The notes below the pieces were generated by a model that saw nothing but the letters and a program-made list of their open reading frames with translations, made no database searches and was not told the DNA's origin. Both the position numbers and the translations under genes were made by a program. This document shows positions 34,075 through 43,974 of a DNA stretch of 64,000 bases, piece by piece; within the stretch, counting starts at the first letter, position 1; each line of letters starts with the position of its first letter. Origin of the DNA: Anaerocolumna sp047777345 (GTDB taxonomy: Bacteria > Bacillota > Clostridia > Lachnospirales > Lachnospiraceae); contig JBKEEJ010000009.1 in the NCBI GenBank assembly GCA_047777345.1, positions 1 through 64,000 of the forward strand, read 5' to 3'.

Positions 34075-35433
34075 ATGGACAATTTATTTAAACAGATGTA
34101 TAAGGATTTTTCGATTGACGAAGCAATATTAAAATATTGTGACAACATTGAAAACAGTTTAAAAGAAAGATTTGAAGCCATAGACAAGACAGCGGAGTAC
34201 AATCAGTTAAAAGTACTAAAAGCAATGCAGAACAACCGGGTCAGTGATATTCATTTTGCGGCCACCACCGGATACGGATATAATGATTTGGGCCGGGACA
34301 CATTGGAAAAAGTATACGCAGATGTTTTCCATACGGAAGCGGCTTTGGTAAGGCCTCAGTTAATCAGCGGGACTCACGCTTTAACCGTTGCCCTGTCCGG
34401 TAATTTGCGCCCTGGTGATGAAATTTTATCGCCGGTTGGAAAACCATATGACACTCTGGAAAAAGTTATCGGAATTAAAGATAAAAATGCCCCTGACAGT
34501 AGTGCCACCCAGGATAAAAACAGTACTTTAAGGAAAACTTCACCGGATAAACTAACAGGTTCTTTATCCGAATTTGGCATAACCTATTCCCAGGTGGACC
34601 TGTTACCGGATGGCAGTTTTGATTATGATGGTATTAAAAAGGCCATAAACGAACATACCAAGTTGGTAACCATACAGCGGTCCAAAGGCTATGCGACCAG
34701 GCCTACCCTTTCCGTAAAAAGAATCGGAGAACTGATAAAATTTATTAAAGGAATTAAGCCGGATGTTATCTGTATGGTGGATAATTGTTATGGTGAATTT
34801 GTGGAGTTAACAGAACCTACCGATGTGGGAGCGGATTTATGTGTCGGTTCTTTAATCAAAAATCCGGGCGGTGGCTTAGCACCTATCGGCGGATATATTG
34901 TGGGCAAGGAAGTATATGTGGAAAATGCGGCTTACCGCTTAACGGCTCCCGGACAGGGAAGAGAAGTAGGAGCAACCTTAGGCATTAATTCTTCCCTTTA
35001 TCAGGGCCTGTTTTTGGCGCCAACCGTTGTTGCCGGGGCCTTAAAAGGTGCTATTTATGCCGCCAATATTTATGAAAAATTAGGTTTTCCTGTTTTCCCA
35101 AACGGTACGGAATCCCGTCACGATATTATACAGGCCATAACCCTTGGTTCTCCCGAAGGGGTAATTGCTTTTTGCAAAGGCATTCAGGCCGCCGCACCGG
35201 TAGACAGTTTTGTGGTACCGGAACCATGGGCTATGCCGGGATACCATTCTGACGTAATTATGGCCGCAGGTGCTTTTGTTCAGGGCTCCTCCATTGAATT
35301 AAGTGCAGATGCGCCAATTGAGCCTCCATACGCAGTTTACTTTCAGGGTGGACTTACCTGGTATCATGCCAAAATCGGAATTCTTATGTCGGTTCAAAAG
35401 CTTTATGAGGAAAATCTCATTCATTTAAACTAA
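34075..35433 (+). CDS. ynbB: PLP-dependent YnbB family protein (methionine gamma-lyase-like, 'aluminium resistance')
   Basis: 452-residue PLP enzyme of the Cys/Met-metabolism-like fold, annotated as aluminium resistance protein or methionine gamma-lyase family; the true reaction is unknown. The PLP lysine is likely in SLIKNPGGGLAPIGGYIVG near residue 262, with DNCYGEFVE near 240 and RPQLISGTHAL near 97. ATG 34075 is preferred, 8 nt after GAAAGG. The placement after miaA is a conserved housekeeping arrangement, so it need not belong to the sulfur cluster 8 kb upstream. Confidence 0.88.
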   Translation: MDNLFKQMYKDFSIDEAILKYCDNIENSLKERFEAIDKTAEYNQLKVLKAMQNNRVSDIHFAATTGYGYNDLGRDTLEKVYADVFHTEAALVRPQLISGTHALTVALSGNLRPGDEILSPVGKPYDTLEKVIGIKDKNAPDSSATQDKNSTLRKTSPDKLTGSLSEFGITYSQVDLLPDGSFDYDGIKKAINEHTKLVTIQRSKGYATRPTLSVKRIGELIKFIKGIKPDVICMVDNCYGEFVELTEPTDVGADLCVGSLIKNPGGGLAPIGGYIVGKEVYVENAAYRLTAPGQGREVGATLGINSSLYQGLFLAPTVVAGALKGAIYAANIYEKLGFPVFPNGTESRHDIIQAITLGSPEGVIAFCKGIQAAAPVDSFVVPEPWAMPGYHSDVIMAAGAFVQGSSIELSADAPIEPPYAVYFQGGLTWYHAKIGILMSVQKLYEENLIHLN

Positions 35434-35636
35434 ATAACATACCTGGTATAAGGCGAAACCGGCAAGATTGTATAACTATTGTATGAAATTATTCTGTTAG
35501 GGTAATTTTATTTAGACAATTTATTATTTTTTTACAATATATAAATTATAATGGGTAATTTCTGCTATATAGTATACAAATGTGGTGAATTATGTTAGAA
35601 TAATTGTTAGAATTATGTTTTGGAGGTAGTATTGTT

Positions 35637-35912
35637 ATGGCTAATGTAAGGAGGAAAAACTCCCTGGTATTAATATTGCTGATTTTGGCAGGTGTCGTAC
35701 TGGGCAGCTTCCTGGGTTATCTGGCCAAAGATATTTCCTATCTGTCATGGTTAAATTATGGACAGGAGTTTAGTATCGGAGGTTCGGGAAGTAATGGTAT
35801 TTTGCTCTTGAACCTGGGAATATTAATACTGCGTTTTGGTTTAACCGTTAAGATTACCATTGCCAGTCTTATCGGAGTAGTTTTGGCCATAATAATATAC
35901 CGAATGTTTTAA
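35637..35912 (+). CDS. DUF4321 small membrane protein
   Basis: 91-residue membrane protein of the DUF4321 family, function unknown. It has an N-terminal helix (LVLILLILAGVVLGSFLGYL), a short outside loop, then two further hydrophobic segments (ILLLNLGILIL and TIASLIGVVLAIII). ATG 35637 follows GGAGG. In clostridia the family is regularly found upstream of radC and mreB, as here, hinting at a link to cell shape, but nothing is proven. The 170 nt upstream show no gene. Confidence 0.82.
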   Translation: MANVRRKNSLVLILLILAGVVLGSFLGYLAKDISYLSWLNYGQEFSIGGSGSNGILLLNLGILILRFGLTVKITIASLIGVVLAIIIYRMF

Positions 35913-35968
35913 TTTTACTTTTGCCTTCCTATTTATTTTCTTGGAGAGAGAATAAAGAGGAGGAATTT

Positions 35969-36664
35969 ATGAAAAATTATTACACTTTAAAAGAATTGCC
36001 TTTGTCGGAAAGGCCATATGAAAAATGCGAAAAGTACGGTGCCCGGGCTTTATCGGATGCGGAGCTTTTGGCAGTAATTATTCGTACCGGAACACGGAAC
36101 GAAAGAGCTGTGGATTTGGCAGTCAGGGTATTGAATCATTCCAGCAGTTATCCCGGTTTGCTCGGCTTAAATCACATGGATTTAAATGATTTGATGTCAA
36201 TCCGGGGAATCGGGAGAGTAAAAGCAATTCAGTTGTTATGTGTTGCCGAATTGACAAAACGGATGGTAAAAGCAACCAATGAAGGCAGACTAAAAATGAG
36301 TACTCCGGAAGTGGTTGCCCGTTATTATATGGAAGACATGCGGCATTTAACCATGGAAAAAGTTGTTCTGATTATGCTGGATTCCAAAAGCAGAATTTTA
36401 AAAGATATGGTGATTTCCACAGGTACAGTTAACAGCACGCTTTTATCACCGAGGGAGATTTATCTTAACGCATTAAAATATGAAGCTGTTAATGTCATAT
36501 TGTTACATAATCATCCAAGTGGCGATCCTACGCCCAGCCGGGAGGATATTCAGACCACAAAAAGAATGCAGGAAGCTGGAAATTTAATTGGAATTAAGCT
36601 TATGGATCATATTATTATTGGAGATAATAAATATATAAGCCTTTGTGAACAGGGCTTAATGTAA
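35969..36664 (+). CDS. radC: RadC/UPF0758 family protein
   Basis: 231-residue protein with an N-terminal helix-hairpin-helix part (LMSIRGIGRVKAIQL near residue 75) and a C-terminal JAB1/MPN-type metalloprotease-like domain (LHNHPSGDPTPSREDI near 175, with the His-His-Asp zinc ligands). Despite its name, a DNA-repair role is not supported in E. coli. ATG 35969 follows AGGAGG. It stands upstream of mreB as in most Firmicutes. Confidence 0.94.
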   Translation: MKNYYTLKELPLSERPYEKCEKYGARALSDAELLAVIIRTGTRNERAVDLAVRVLNHSSSYPGLLGLNHMDLNDLMSIRGIGRVKAIQLLCVAELTKRMVKATNEGRLKMSTPEVVARYYMEDMRHLTMEKVVLIMLDSKSRILKDMVISTGTVNSTLLSPREIYLNALKYEAVNVILLHNHPSGDPTPSREDIQTTKRMQEAGNLIGIKLMDHIIIGDNKYISLCEQGLM

Positions 36665-36744
36665 ACAGAAGAAAATCTATTTATACCGTACGTTTTTCTG
36701 AACATAATGTACGGGTATAAAAGTGTGGAAGGAGACTTATAAAT

Positions 36745-37770
36745 ATGGCAAGAAAGATATTTGGTATTGATTTGGGTACCAGTACCATTAAAATATATCA
36801 GAAAAACTACGGAGTTGTTATTGACGAAAAAAATATGATAGCTGTTGCAAACAAAAAGCAAGTGATTGCCGCAGGCGATGAAGCCTATGAAATGTATGAA
36901 AAGGCTCCGGCCAATATAAACGTATCATATCCGGTTAAGAATGGTGTTATTGCCGATATTGCCAACATGCAGGAATTATTGAATTACATGGTCCGCAAAA
37001 TTAATAAAAAAAGTAAAAAGGTAACCGCTTCTACTGTAATCGTGGCTCCCCCTTCCGACATTACCGAAGTGGAAAAAAGAGCTTTTTTTGATCTGGTTGC
37101 CAGCTCCAATATTAAGACGAAAAATATCAGAATTGTGGAAAAACCAATTGCGGATGCTGTGGGTATTGGACTTGACGTAACCAATGCCAAGGGAGTTATG
37201 GTAGTTGATATTGGTGCGGATACGACGGAAGTATCAATTTTGTCTTTAGGCGGTATTGTTATCAGCAAGCTAATCCCCATAGGCGGAAATCGTCTGGATG
37301 ATTCTATTAAGTCCTATATTAAGAAAAATTATAATCTTATTATCGGTGACAAAACGGCAGAAAATATTAAAAAAGCATTGGCTACCGCATTGCCAGGCGA
37401 AGAGAATAGTGTCAGAATATACGGCCGTAATGTGGTAACCGGTCTTCCTTCCGAGGTAGAAATAAGTTCTGCTTATGTATATGAGTCAATTACCGAATAT
37501 CTTTATTCTATTGTGGATGCAATCCGTATCATATTGGAAAGAACACCACCCGAAATTTCTTCGGATATTATTGACGATGGAATTTATGTTACCGGTGGTT
37601 CCGCTTATATAAAAGATTTGGATAAACTGATATCAAAAGAAACCGGACTTGGGGTCAATATCTGTAATGATGCCGCCAATACCGTAGTCAATGGTCTAGG
37701 CAGAATAATTGAAGATAAGAAACTTTATTCTCTGGCTTGTCCCTTAAAGCAAACGAATTTAAGTAATTAG
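36745..37770 (+). CDS. mreB: Rod-shape determining protein MreB
   Basis: 341-residue bacterial actin that organises the elongation machinery at the membrane. Phosphate-1 motif GIDLGTSTIKIY near residue 5, phosphate-2 VVDIGADTTEVSIL near 153, and adenosine motif VTGGSAYIKDLDKLI near 280 are intact. It starts the shape cluster mreBCD-pbp2 followed by minCDE and rodA. An imperfect TATACC/GGTATA repeat at about 36680-36720 lies in the leader; its role is unclear. Confidence 0.96.
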   Translation: MARKIFGIDLGTSTIKIYQKNYGVVIDEKNMIAVANKKQVIAAGDEAYEMYEKAPANINVSYPVKNGVIADIANMQELLNYMVRKINKKSKKVTASTVIVAPPSDITEVEKRAFFDLVASSNIKTKNIRIVEKPIADAVGIGLDVTNAKGVMVVDIGADTTEVSILSLGGIVISKLIPIGGNRLDDSIKSYIKKNYNLIIGDKTAENIKKALATALPGEENSVRIYGRNVVTGLPSEVEISSAYVYESITEYLYSIVDAIRIILERTPPEISSDIIDDGIYVTGGSAYIKDLDKLISKETGLGVNICNDAANTVVNGLGRIIEDKKLYSLACPLKQTNLSN

Positions 37771-37843
37771 GTTTAGCCCCTGATTATGTATTTATAAGTC
37801 AAAGAAAAAAATATTGCCTAGAAATGTGAGAAAAGAGGTATTT

Positions 37844-38692
37844 ATGAGAAGGAGGACAAAAATAAACATAAATCCCAAGCATTTACTGATAGCAGGTGCT
37901 GTATTATGTTTTGCGTTAATATTTGTTTCTTTTCAATATAAAAAGCAATTATCACCGATTAAAACAGCGGTGGGCAATGTGCTTTCACCCATGCAGGATG
38001 GCATTAACTCTGTTGGACGTGGTATATCAAACCAGTTTGACAGATTTACCAGTATGAATAAGCTGTTAAAAGAAAATGCCGAATTAAAGAAACAGGTTGA
38101 TACCCTGTCTTATGAAAACAAAATATTATTGCAGGATAAATATGAACTGGACCGTTTCCGTGAACTGTACAAACTGGATAAGAAATATGCTGACTATCCG
38201 AAAGTCGGTGCAAGAGTTATCAGCGCGGATCCGAACAGCTGGTATAACACATTTAAAATTGATAAAGGTTCAGAAGACGGAATTGCCGTTGATATGAACG
38301 TAATTGCCGGTAACGGCCTTGTTGGCATTATCGAGGAAGTCGGAAAGAACTGGGCCAGAGTCAGATCTATTATTGACGATTCCAGCAATGTAAGCGGTAG
38401 TTTTTTGAAAACATCGGATACCTGTATCGTTTATGGTGATCTGGAACTATATAACAAAGGTGTCATTGGTGTAAAATTAATCAGTAAGGATGCAAAAATT
38501 GAAGATGGCTATGAAGTGGTCACATCAGCAAAAAGTGATAAATATCTTCAGGGTATATTAATCGGATATGTTAAAGATATCAAGGTATCTCCTGATAATA
38601 TGACCAAAACAGCCTATCTGACTCCGGCGGTGGATTTTGACCGATTAGAGGATGTCCTTATTATTACGGAATTAAAGGAACCGTTACAATAA
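37844..38692 (+). CDS. mreC: Rod-shape determining protein MreC
   Basis: 282-residue membrane-anchored protein linking MreB to penicillin-binding proteins. A basic N terminus is followed by one transmembrane helix (LLIAGAVLCFALIFVSF), a coiled coil (KLLKENAELKKQVDTLSYENKILL, about residues 65-90) and the beta-barrel domain with ARVISADPNSWYNTF and NGLVGIIEEVGKNWARV. ATG 37844 follows AAAGAGG; an upstream TTG is less likely. Followed by mreD 26 nt later. Confidence 0.95.
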   Translation: MRRRTKININPKHLLIAGAVLCFALIFVSFQYKKQLSPIKTAVGNVLSPMQDGINSVGRGISNQFDRFTSMNKLLKENAELKKQVDTLSYENKILLQDKYELDRFRELYKLDKKYADYPKVGARVISADPNSWYNTFKIDKGSEDGIAVDMNVIAGNGLVGIIEEVGKNWARVRSIIDDSSNVSGSFLKTSDTCIVYGDLELYNKGVIGVKLISKDAKIEDGYEVVTSAKSDKYLQGILIGYVKDIKVSPDNMTKTAYLTPAVDFDRLEDVLIITELKEPLQ

Positions 38693-38718
38693 CCTAAAAA
38701 GGCAGGGGTAACATATCA

Positions 38719-39222
38719 GTGAAACGATTTATAGTAACAGTCTTGGAAATTTTAATTTGTTTTTTATTACAGACTACTGTTTTCCAGTGGTTTGCTCTAG
38801 CGCATGTGACTCCGAACCTTTTGCTTATCCTTACGGTGGCTGCCGGATTAATGCACGGAAGAACACAGGGAATTACAATGGGTTTTGTATGCGGCATACT
38901 GATTGATTTTTGTTATGGCAATGTACTTGGTTTATATGCTCTGATTTATATGCTTATCGGTTACTTAAACGGATACGGGAAAAAGATACTTATGAAAGAT
39001 GATTTAACGATACCGGTTTTTTTAGTAGGATTCAGTCAGTTTATATACTTTTTCTTATTTTATGTTTTTGAGTTTTTATTAAATGGCAAACTAAACTTTA
39101 TGTTTTATCTGGTCCGGATGGGACTGCCCCAGATCGTATATACCGTAGTGGTGTCCATAGTACTTTATAAAATACTGAACATAATTAATACGAGGCTGGA
39201 ACGTAAGGAAGAAAAGGGGTGA
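38719..39222 (+). CDS. mreD: Rod-shape determining protein MreD
   Basis: 167-residue integral membrane protein of the elongasome with about five hydrophobic segments, including LEILICFLLQTTVFQWF, LLLILTVAAGLMHG and GFVCGILIDFCYGNVLGLYAL; the D-x-x-Y-G/N-x-x-G pattern in the last is typical. GTG start. It ends 6 nt before pbp2. Identity rests on hydrophobicity, motif and gene order. Confidence 0.92.
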   Translation: MKRFIVTVLEILICFLLQTTVFQWFALAHVTPNLLLILTVAAGLMHGRTQGITMGFVCGILIDFCYGNVLGLYALIYMLIGYLNGYGKKILMKDDLTIPVFLVGFSQFIYFFLFYVFEFLLNGKLNFMFYLVRMGLPQIVYTVVVSIVLYKILNIINTRLERKEEKG

Positions 39223-39228
39223 CAAAAG

Positions 39229-42064
39229 TTGCTGGATATTATATTGGAAAAAGTAAAGAAAATATTGACTTCCAGGCTGCTTCCCATTTGCGTGATTTTT
39301 CTTGTCTTAATTGGTTTATTGGTTAACCGGATTTTTACTTTGCAGATTGTAGAAGGTGAAGAACATTCCGAAGACCTTACGTTAAAATCCACCAAGACCA
39401 GAGAAATTAAAAGTACCAGAGGCAATATATATGACCGAAACGGAGTGCTGCTGGCTTACAATAAGCTTACTTATTCCGTTGTTTTGGAAGACAGTACCGA
39501 ATTGACAACAAACCAGGAAAAAAATGCCATGCTGTACAAATTAATTAAACTTCTGGAAAAGTATGGCAATGAAATAGAATGTGAATTTGGCATTGCATTG
39601 GATGACGATGGAAAACTGTATTTTAATTTAAAAAATGAGAATGCGATACTGCGTTTTAAAAGAGATGTCTATGGCCATCGTTATGTTGATGAGTTAACAA
39701 AAGAAGAAAAAGAGGCAACGGCGGAGGATGTTTTTCATTATTTAAGATACGGCAACGGCAAATATAATTCCATGTTTAATATATCCGATGAGTATTCTTT
39801 GGAAGATGCCCTAAAAATAATGACTTTAAGGTATGCTGTTTATTCCAATTACCCGAAATACAACAAGGTTATCATATGTTCCCAGGTCAGTGACGAGACA
39901 GTGGCAGCTATATATGAAAACAGTGCCGAACTTCCGGGTGTTGAAATTGACCAGCAGACTTACAGGGTATATAATGACAGCATATATAATGCTCATATTC
40001 TTGGTTATACAGGTTTAATTAGTTCGGAAGAATTGGATGCTCTTCCGGAAGATTCGGATTATAATAATTCGGACGTTATCGGTAAAACCGGAATTGAAAA
40101 AGTATACGAATCCTACCTGGCAGGAAAGAAAGGACTGGAAACCATATCCGTTAATTCAGCAGGTAAGTTTCTGGAAGTTTTGGAACGTAAAGATCCCGTG
40201 GCCGGCGATGATTTATACCTGACTATAGACAGCAAACTAAACAAAGCTGTTTATAAAATGATCGAAAGACATTTGGCAGGAATCCTGCTTTCTAAGATTA
40301 ATAACAGTATGTATGCGGGAACCAGAGGCACATCGTCAAAGGACATCCGTATACCCATATATGATGTATACTTTGCTCTGATTAATAACAATGTAATTGA
40401 TATATCGGCTTTTTCAAAAGACGATGCAACAAATCTGGAAAAGCAGGTTTATCAGAAATTTTTGGCTAAACAGGATGAGGTTATGGATGATCTTTCGGAT
40501 GTTCTGGCCTTAAACAGTACTACGGTAAACAACCAGACTTCGGAGGAAATGCAGGATTATCTTTCCTATATTTTTACAAAATTAAAGGATATTAAGGTGT
40601 TAAAAGTCGATACGGATGATGAGAAGTATCAGGATTATGTCAATAATAAAATCAGCCTTAGCAAATTCCTTCAATATGCCATAGCAAGCAATTGGATTGA
40701 CTTAGAACAGCTGGATCTTGGCAATCAGTATTACAGTACCGATGAACTTTATTCCAAGTTATTGGAATATATTAAAAAGATTTTACTGCAAGACAACAAT
40801 TTCCATAAAAAAATATATAAAGAATTGGTATATTCGTACAAATTATCAGGAAAAGAAATTTGTCTTTTATTATTTGACCAAGGTGTGTTAAAATATAACG
40901 AGGAAGATATTACAAGATTGGAAAATGGGACATTATCTCCATATTCTTTTATCACAGAAAAAATTAGAAAACTTGAAATCACACCTGCCCAACTGGCTTT
41001 GGATCCCTGCAGTGCCTCCGTGGTTATTACGGATACGAAAACCGGTGATGTAATTTGCATGGTATCCTATCCGAGTTACGACAATAACAAATTTGCCAAT
41101 AAGATTGATACCACATATTATAACAAGATAATGAACGATTTAACCTATCCTTCCATTAATCGTGCAACCAAACAACGTACAGCACCTGGATCCACTTTTA
41201 AGATGATAACTAGCGTGGCGGGTCTGGAAGAAGGTGTTCTTGGTCCATCAGAAACAATTTATGACCGTCATGAATTTGATAAAATTGATAATCCGCCCAA
41301 AATGCTGGTCAGCAACCAGCCATGGAAATGTGGATGTTACGGAAGCTCTCGAAGTATCCTGTAACTATTTCTTTTATGAAGTTGGCTGGCGGCTGGGCTT
41401 AGATAGTTCCGGTGTTAACAGAGATTCCATCGGGCTTGAAAAACTGAAAAAATATGCATCTCTTTTTGGGCTTAACAGAAAGTCAGGCATCGAAATAGAG
41501 GAAGCTGAGCCGAAAATATCGGATGAAGGCTCCATCCGTTCCGCTATCGGACAGGGAACTCACAATTATACGCCGGTTCAGTTAGCCAGATACCTTACTG
41601 CCGTTGCAACAAGCGGTACCTTATACGACTTAACATTGGTTGACAAAGTAGTGGACAAGGATGGAACCGTTGTTTTGGATAACAAAGCAAAATCCGAAAA
41701 GATTAAAGGGGTGAGTGATACTACCTGGAACCTGGTTCATGAAGGTATGTACAAAGTTGCCAACGGAAGTAAAAGTTCGGTGTCTTCAATATTTAAAGAT
41801 TTTCCTGTAAAAGTTGCCGGTAAGACAGGTACGGCCCAGGAAAGCAAGTCCAGAGCTAATCACGCCTTGTTTTTGTCTTATGCTCCTTATGAAGATCCGG
41901 AAATTACCGTTGCGGTTGTAATTCCGAATGGATATGCTTCCAGTAATGCAGTTGAGCTTGCTCGCGACATATACAGCTATTATTTTGACGTTGATGATAA
42001 GAATGAATTAGTTAACGGGGATGCAATTTTACCGAATTCCAGTCATTCATCGTTTACGGATTAA
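39229..42064 (+). CDS. mrdA: Penicillin-binding protein 2 (class B transpeptidase), apparent frameshift
   Basis: Elongation-specific transpeptidase working with RodA. One N-terminal helix (LLPICVIFLVLIGLLVN), pedestal domain, long insert, then the transpeptidase domain with APGSTFKM (active serine) near residue 650, SCNYFF and KTGTAQ. The frame breaks at 41299-41302: the N-terminal frame ends at 41364 while NPPKCWSATSHGNVDV continues one frame over. Removing one A of AAAA restores a single product of about 944 residues. As the gene is normally essential, a sequencing indel is likely. TTG start after AAGGGG, behind mreD. Confidence 0.88.
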
Positions 42065-42174
42065 GTATTTTAAAGTTTACAGGCGAATATTGCTGAATCT
42101 GCATAACAGGTTTTGATTGGTGCAATATGGGAAATGTATTGCGCATAAAAATCATTCCATGCCAGGAGGTATTC

Positions 42175-42840
42175 ATGAATAATCCAGTCATAATAAAAGG
42201 AAATAAATATGGCATCATCGTTGTACTGGATGCTGAAATGGGATTTGAAGAATTAAAAGAAAAAGTAGCGGAAAAATTCAGAGAATCTGCTAAATTTTTT
42301 GAGAAAGCCCAGATGGCCATCAGTTTTGAAGGAAGAAAACTTACCAATGAAGAACAGCGGGAAATTTTAAACATCATTGCGGAAGAAACTGATCTTCATG
42401 TTGTATGTATTGTGGAAAATGACCCTGAAAAGGAAAAAGTTTTCAAGAAAGCGTTGGATGAAAAATTGATGGAATTATCAAACACTACCGGGCAGTTTTA
42501 TAAAGGCAATTTGCGTTCCGGACAGGTTTTGGAATCGGAAACCAGTATAATTGTTATGGGTGACGTAAATCCAGGCGCACGTATTGTATCAAAAGGAAAT
42601 ATTATTGTTTTAGGTTCTTTAAAGGGAACGGTATTTGCCGGTGCTACCGGCAATACCAATGCGTTTGTGCTGGCGCTTTCCATGAATCCGGTTCAGATCC
42701 GCATTGCCGATACGATTGCCAGAGCTCCTGATAAGCCAATAAAGGAGAAAACAAAAGAAACAAAGATAGCATTTTTAGAAAATGGCAATATTTATATAGA
42801 ACCTTTATGCAAAGAGGTTTTAAATGATATTCATATTTAA
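42175..42840 (+). CDS. minC: Septum site-determining protein MinC
   Basis: 221-residue inhibitor of FtsZ assembly. The N-terminal domain (NPVIIKGNKYGIIVVLD) precedes the right-handed beta-helix C-terminal domain (LRSGQVLESETSIIVMGDVNPGARI, then GNIIVLGSLKGTVFAGA), which binds MinD and FtsZ. ATG 42175 follows AGGAGG. minD and minE follow in the usual order. Confidence 0.95.
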   Translation: MNNPVIIKGNKYGIIVVLDAEMGFEELKEKVAEKFRESAKFFEKAQMAISFEGRKLTNEEQREILNIIAEETDLHVVCIVENDPEKEKVFKKALDEKLMELSNTTGQFYKGNLRSGQVLESETSIIVMGDVNPGARIVSKGNIIVLGSLKGTVFAGATGNTNAFVLALSMNPVQIRIADTIARAPDKPIKEKTKETKIAFLENGNIYIEPLCKEVLNDIHI

Positions 42841-42881
42841 TTTATTAAATACAGAATCAAAACTTTGGAGGATAAACAGGA

Positions 42882-43673
42882 ATGGGTGAAGTAATAGTCA
42901 TAACATCCGGCAAGGGTGGAGTAGGTAAAACAACAACAACTGCAAATGTAGGTACTGGTTTGGCAAAGTTGGACAAAAAAGTAGTTTTGGTTGACACAGA
43001 TATTGGTTTAAGAAATCTGGATGTGGTAATGGGTCTGGAAAATCGTATCGTATATAACCTGGTTGATGTTATCGAAGGAAACTGCAGAATAAAACAGGCT
43101 TTAATCAAGGACAAGCGTTATCCTAACCTGTACTTATTGCCTTCCGCTCAGACCAGGGATAAAACAGCCGTAACCCCGGAGCAGATGAAAAAATTAGCGG
43201 ATGAGTTAAGAGATGAGTTTGATTACATATTAATGGACTGTCCGGCCGGCATTGAACAAGGCTTTAAAAATGCCATTGCAGGTGCAGACAGGGCATTAGT
43301 AGTTACTACCCCCGAAGTGTCCGCTGTAAGAGATGCGGACCGAATTATCGGTTTACTGGAAGCCAATGAAATGAAACAAACTCACTTAATTGTAAACAGA
43401 TTAAGGCCAGACATGGTAAAACGCGGAGATATGATGTCAAGCGATGATGTTGTAGAAATTCTGGCCGTTGATTTAATCGGAGTTGTACCCGATGATGAAA
43501 ATATTGTTATTTCAACCAACCAGGGCGAACCTTTGGTAGGTACGGATACCTTGGCTGGTCAGGCATATATGAATATTAGCCGCAGAATACTTGGAGAGAA
43601 AGTTCCGTTTTTGGATCTTAGTGGAAAACAAAGTCTTTTTAACAGGCTTGCCAGTTTACTAAGGAAAAACTAA
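42882..43673 (+). CDS. minD: Septum site-determining ATPase MinD
   Basis: 263-residue membrane-associated ATPase that recruits MinC. Deviant Walker A KGGVGKTTTT near residue 10, DTDIGLRNLDVVMGLE near 40, DCPAGIEQGF near 118 and a C-terminal amphipathic membrane helix (LFNRLASLLRK) are present. GGAGG before the ATG. Its expression is tied to minC upstream and minE downstream. Confidence 0.98.
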   Translation: MGEVIVITSGKGGVGKTTTTANVGTGLAKLDKKVVLVDTDIGLRNLDVVMGLENRIVYNLVDVIEGNCRIKQALIKDKRYPNLYLLPSAQTRDKTAVTPEQMKKLADELRDEFDYILMDCPAGIEQGFKNAIAGADRALVVTTPEVSAVRDADRIIGLLEANEMKQTHLIVNRLRPDMVKRGDMMSSDDVVEILAVDLIGVVPDDENIVISTNQGEPLVGTDTLAGQAYMNISRRILGEKVPFLDLSGKQSLFNRLASLLRKN

Positions 43674-43690
43674 TTGAGAGGGGATAGTAT

Positions 43691-43963
43691 ATGAGTTTAG
43701 TGGATTTTTTCAAAAGGAAAACGTCCAGCAGTGTAGCTAAAGATCGTCTGAAACTGGTTCTGGTTTCCGATCGGGCAGGCTGTTCTCCTGAAATTATGGA
43801 ACAAATAAAAAATGATATTATTAACGTAATATCAAGATATGTAGAAATTGACATGGAAGGCCTGGATATTAAAATTACACAGACCGAACTAGAAGGTAAT
43901 AACGGAGTGGTTCCTGCACTGTTTGCAAATATTCCGATAAAAGACCTTAAAACAAAAAAATAA
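43691..43963 (+). CDS. minE: Cell division topological specificity factor MinE
   Basis: 90-residue protein that stimulates MinD ATPase and drives pole-to-pole movement. The N-terminal membrane/MinD-binding part (LVDFFKRKTSSSVAKDRLKLVLVSDRA) and C-terminal topological domain (VEIDMEGLDIKITQTE) match. Its presence suggests an oscillating Min system rather than, or along with, a DivIVA-MinJ type; divIVA is also in the window. Confidence 0.94.
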   Translation: MSLVDFFKRKTSSSVAKDRLKLVLVSDRAGCSPEIMEQIKNDIINVISRYVEIDMEGLDIKITQTELEGNNGVVPALFANIPIKDLKTKK

Positions 43964-43974
43964 GGATGGTTTGG

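Noticed and set aside
34075..35433. Including the methionine-gamma-lyase-like gene in the sulfur system
   Set aside because: Its place after miaA is a conserved housekeeping arrangement and it is 8 kb from the cluster with mutS, mutL and miaA in between.
36680..36720. TATACC/GGTATA repeat before mreB as a terminator or riboswitch
   Set aside because: Pairing is imperfect, no T run follows, and no known class fits.
41295..41305. Programmed frameshift in pbp2
   Set aside because: Only a short AAAA run, no slippery heptamer with a downstream hairpin seen, and similar shifts occur in unrelated genes; an indel is simpler.
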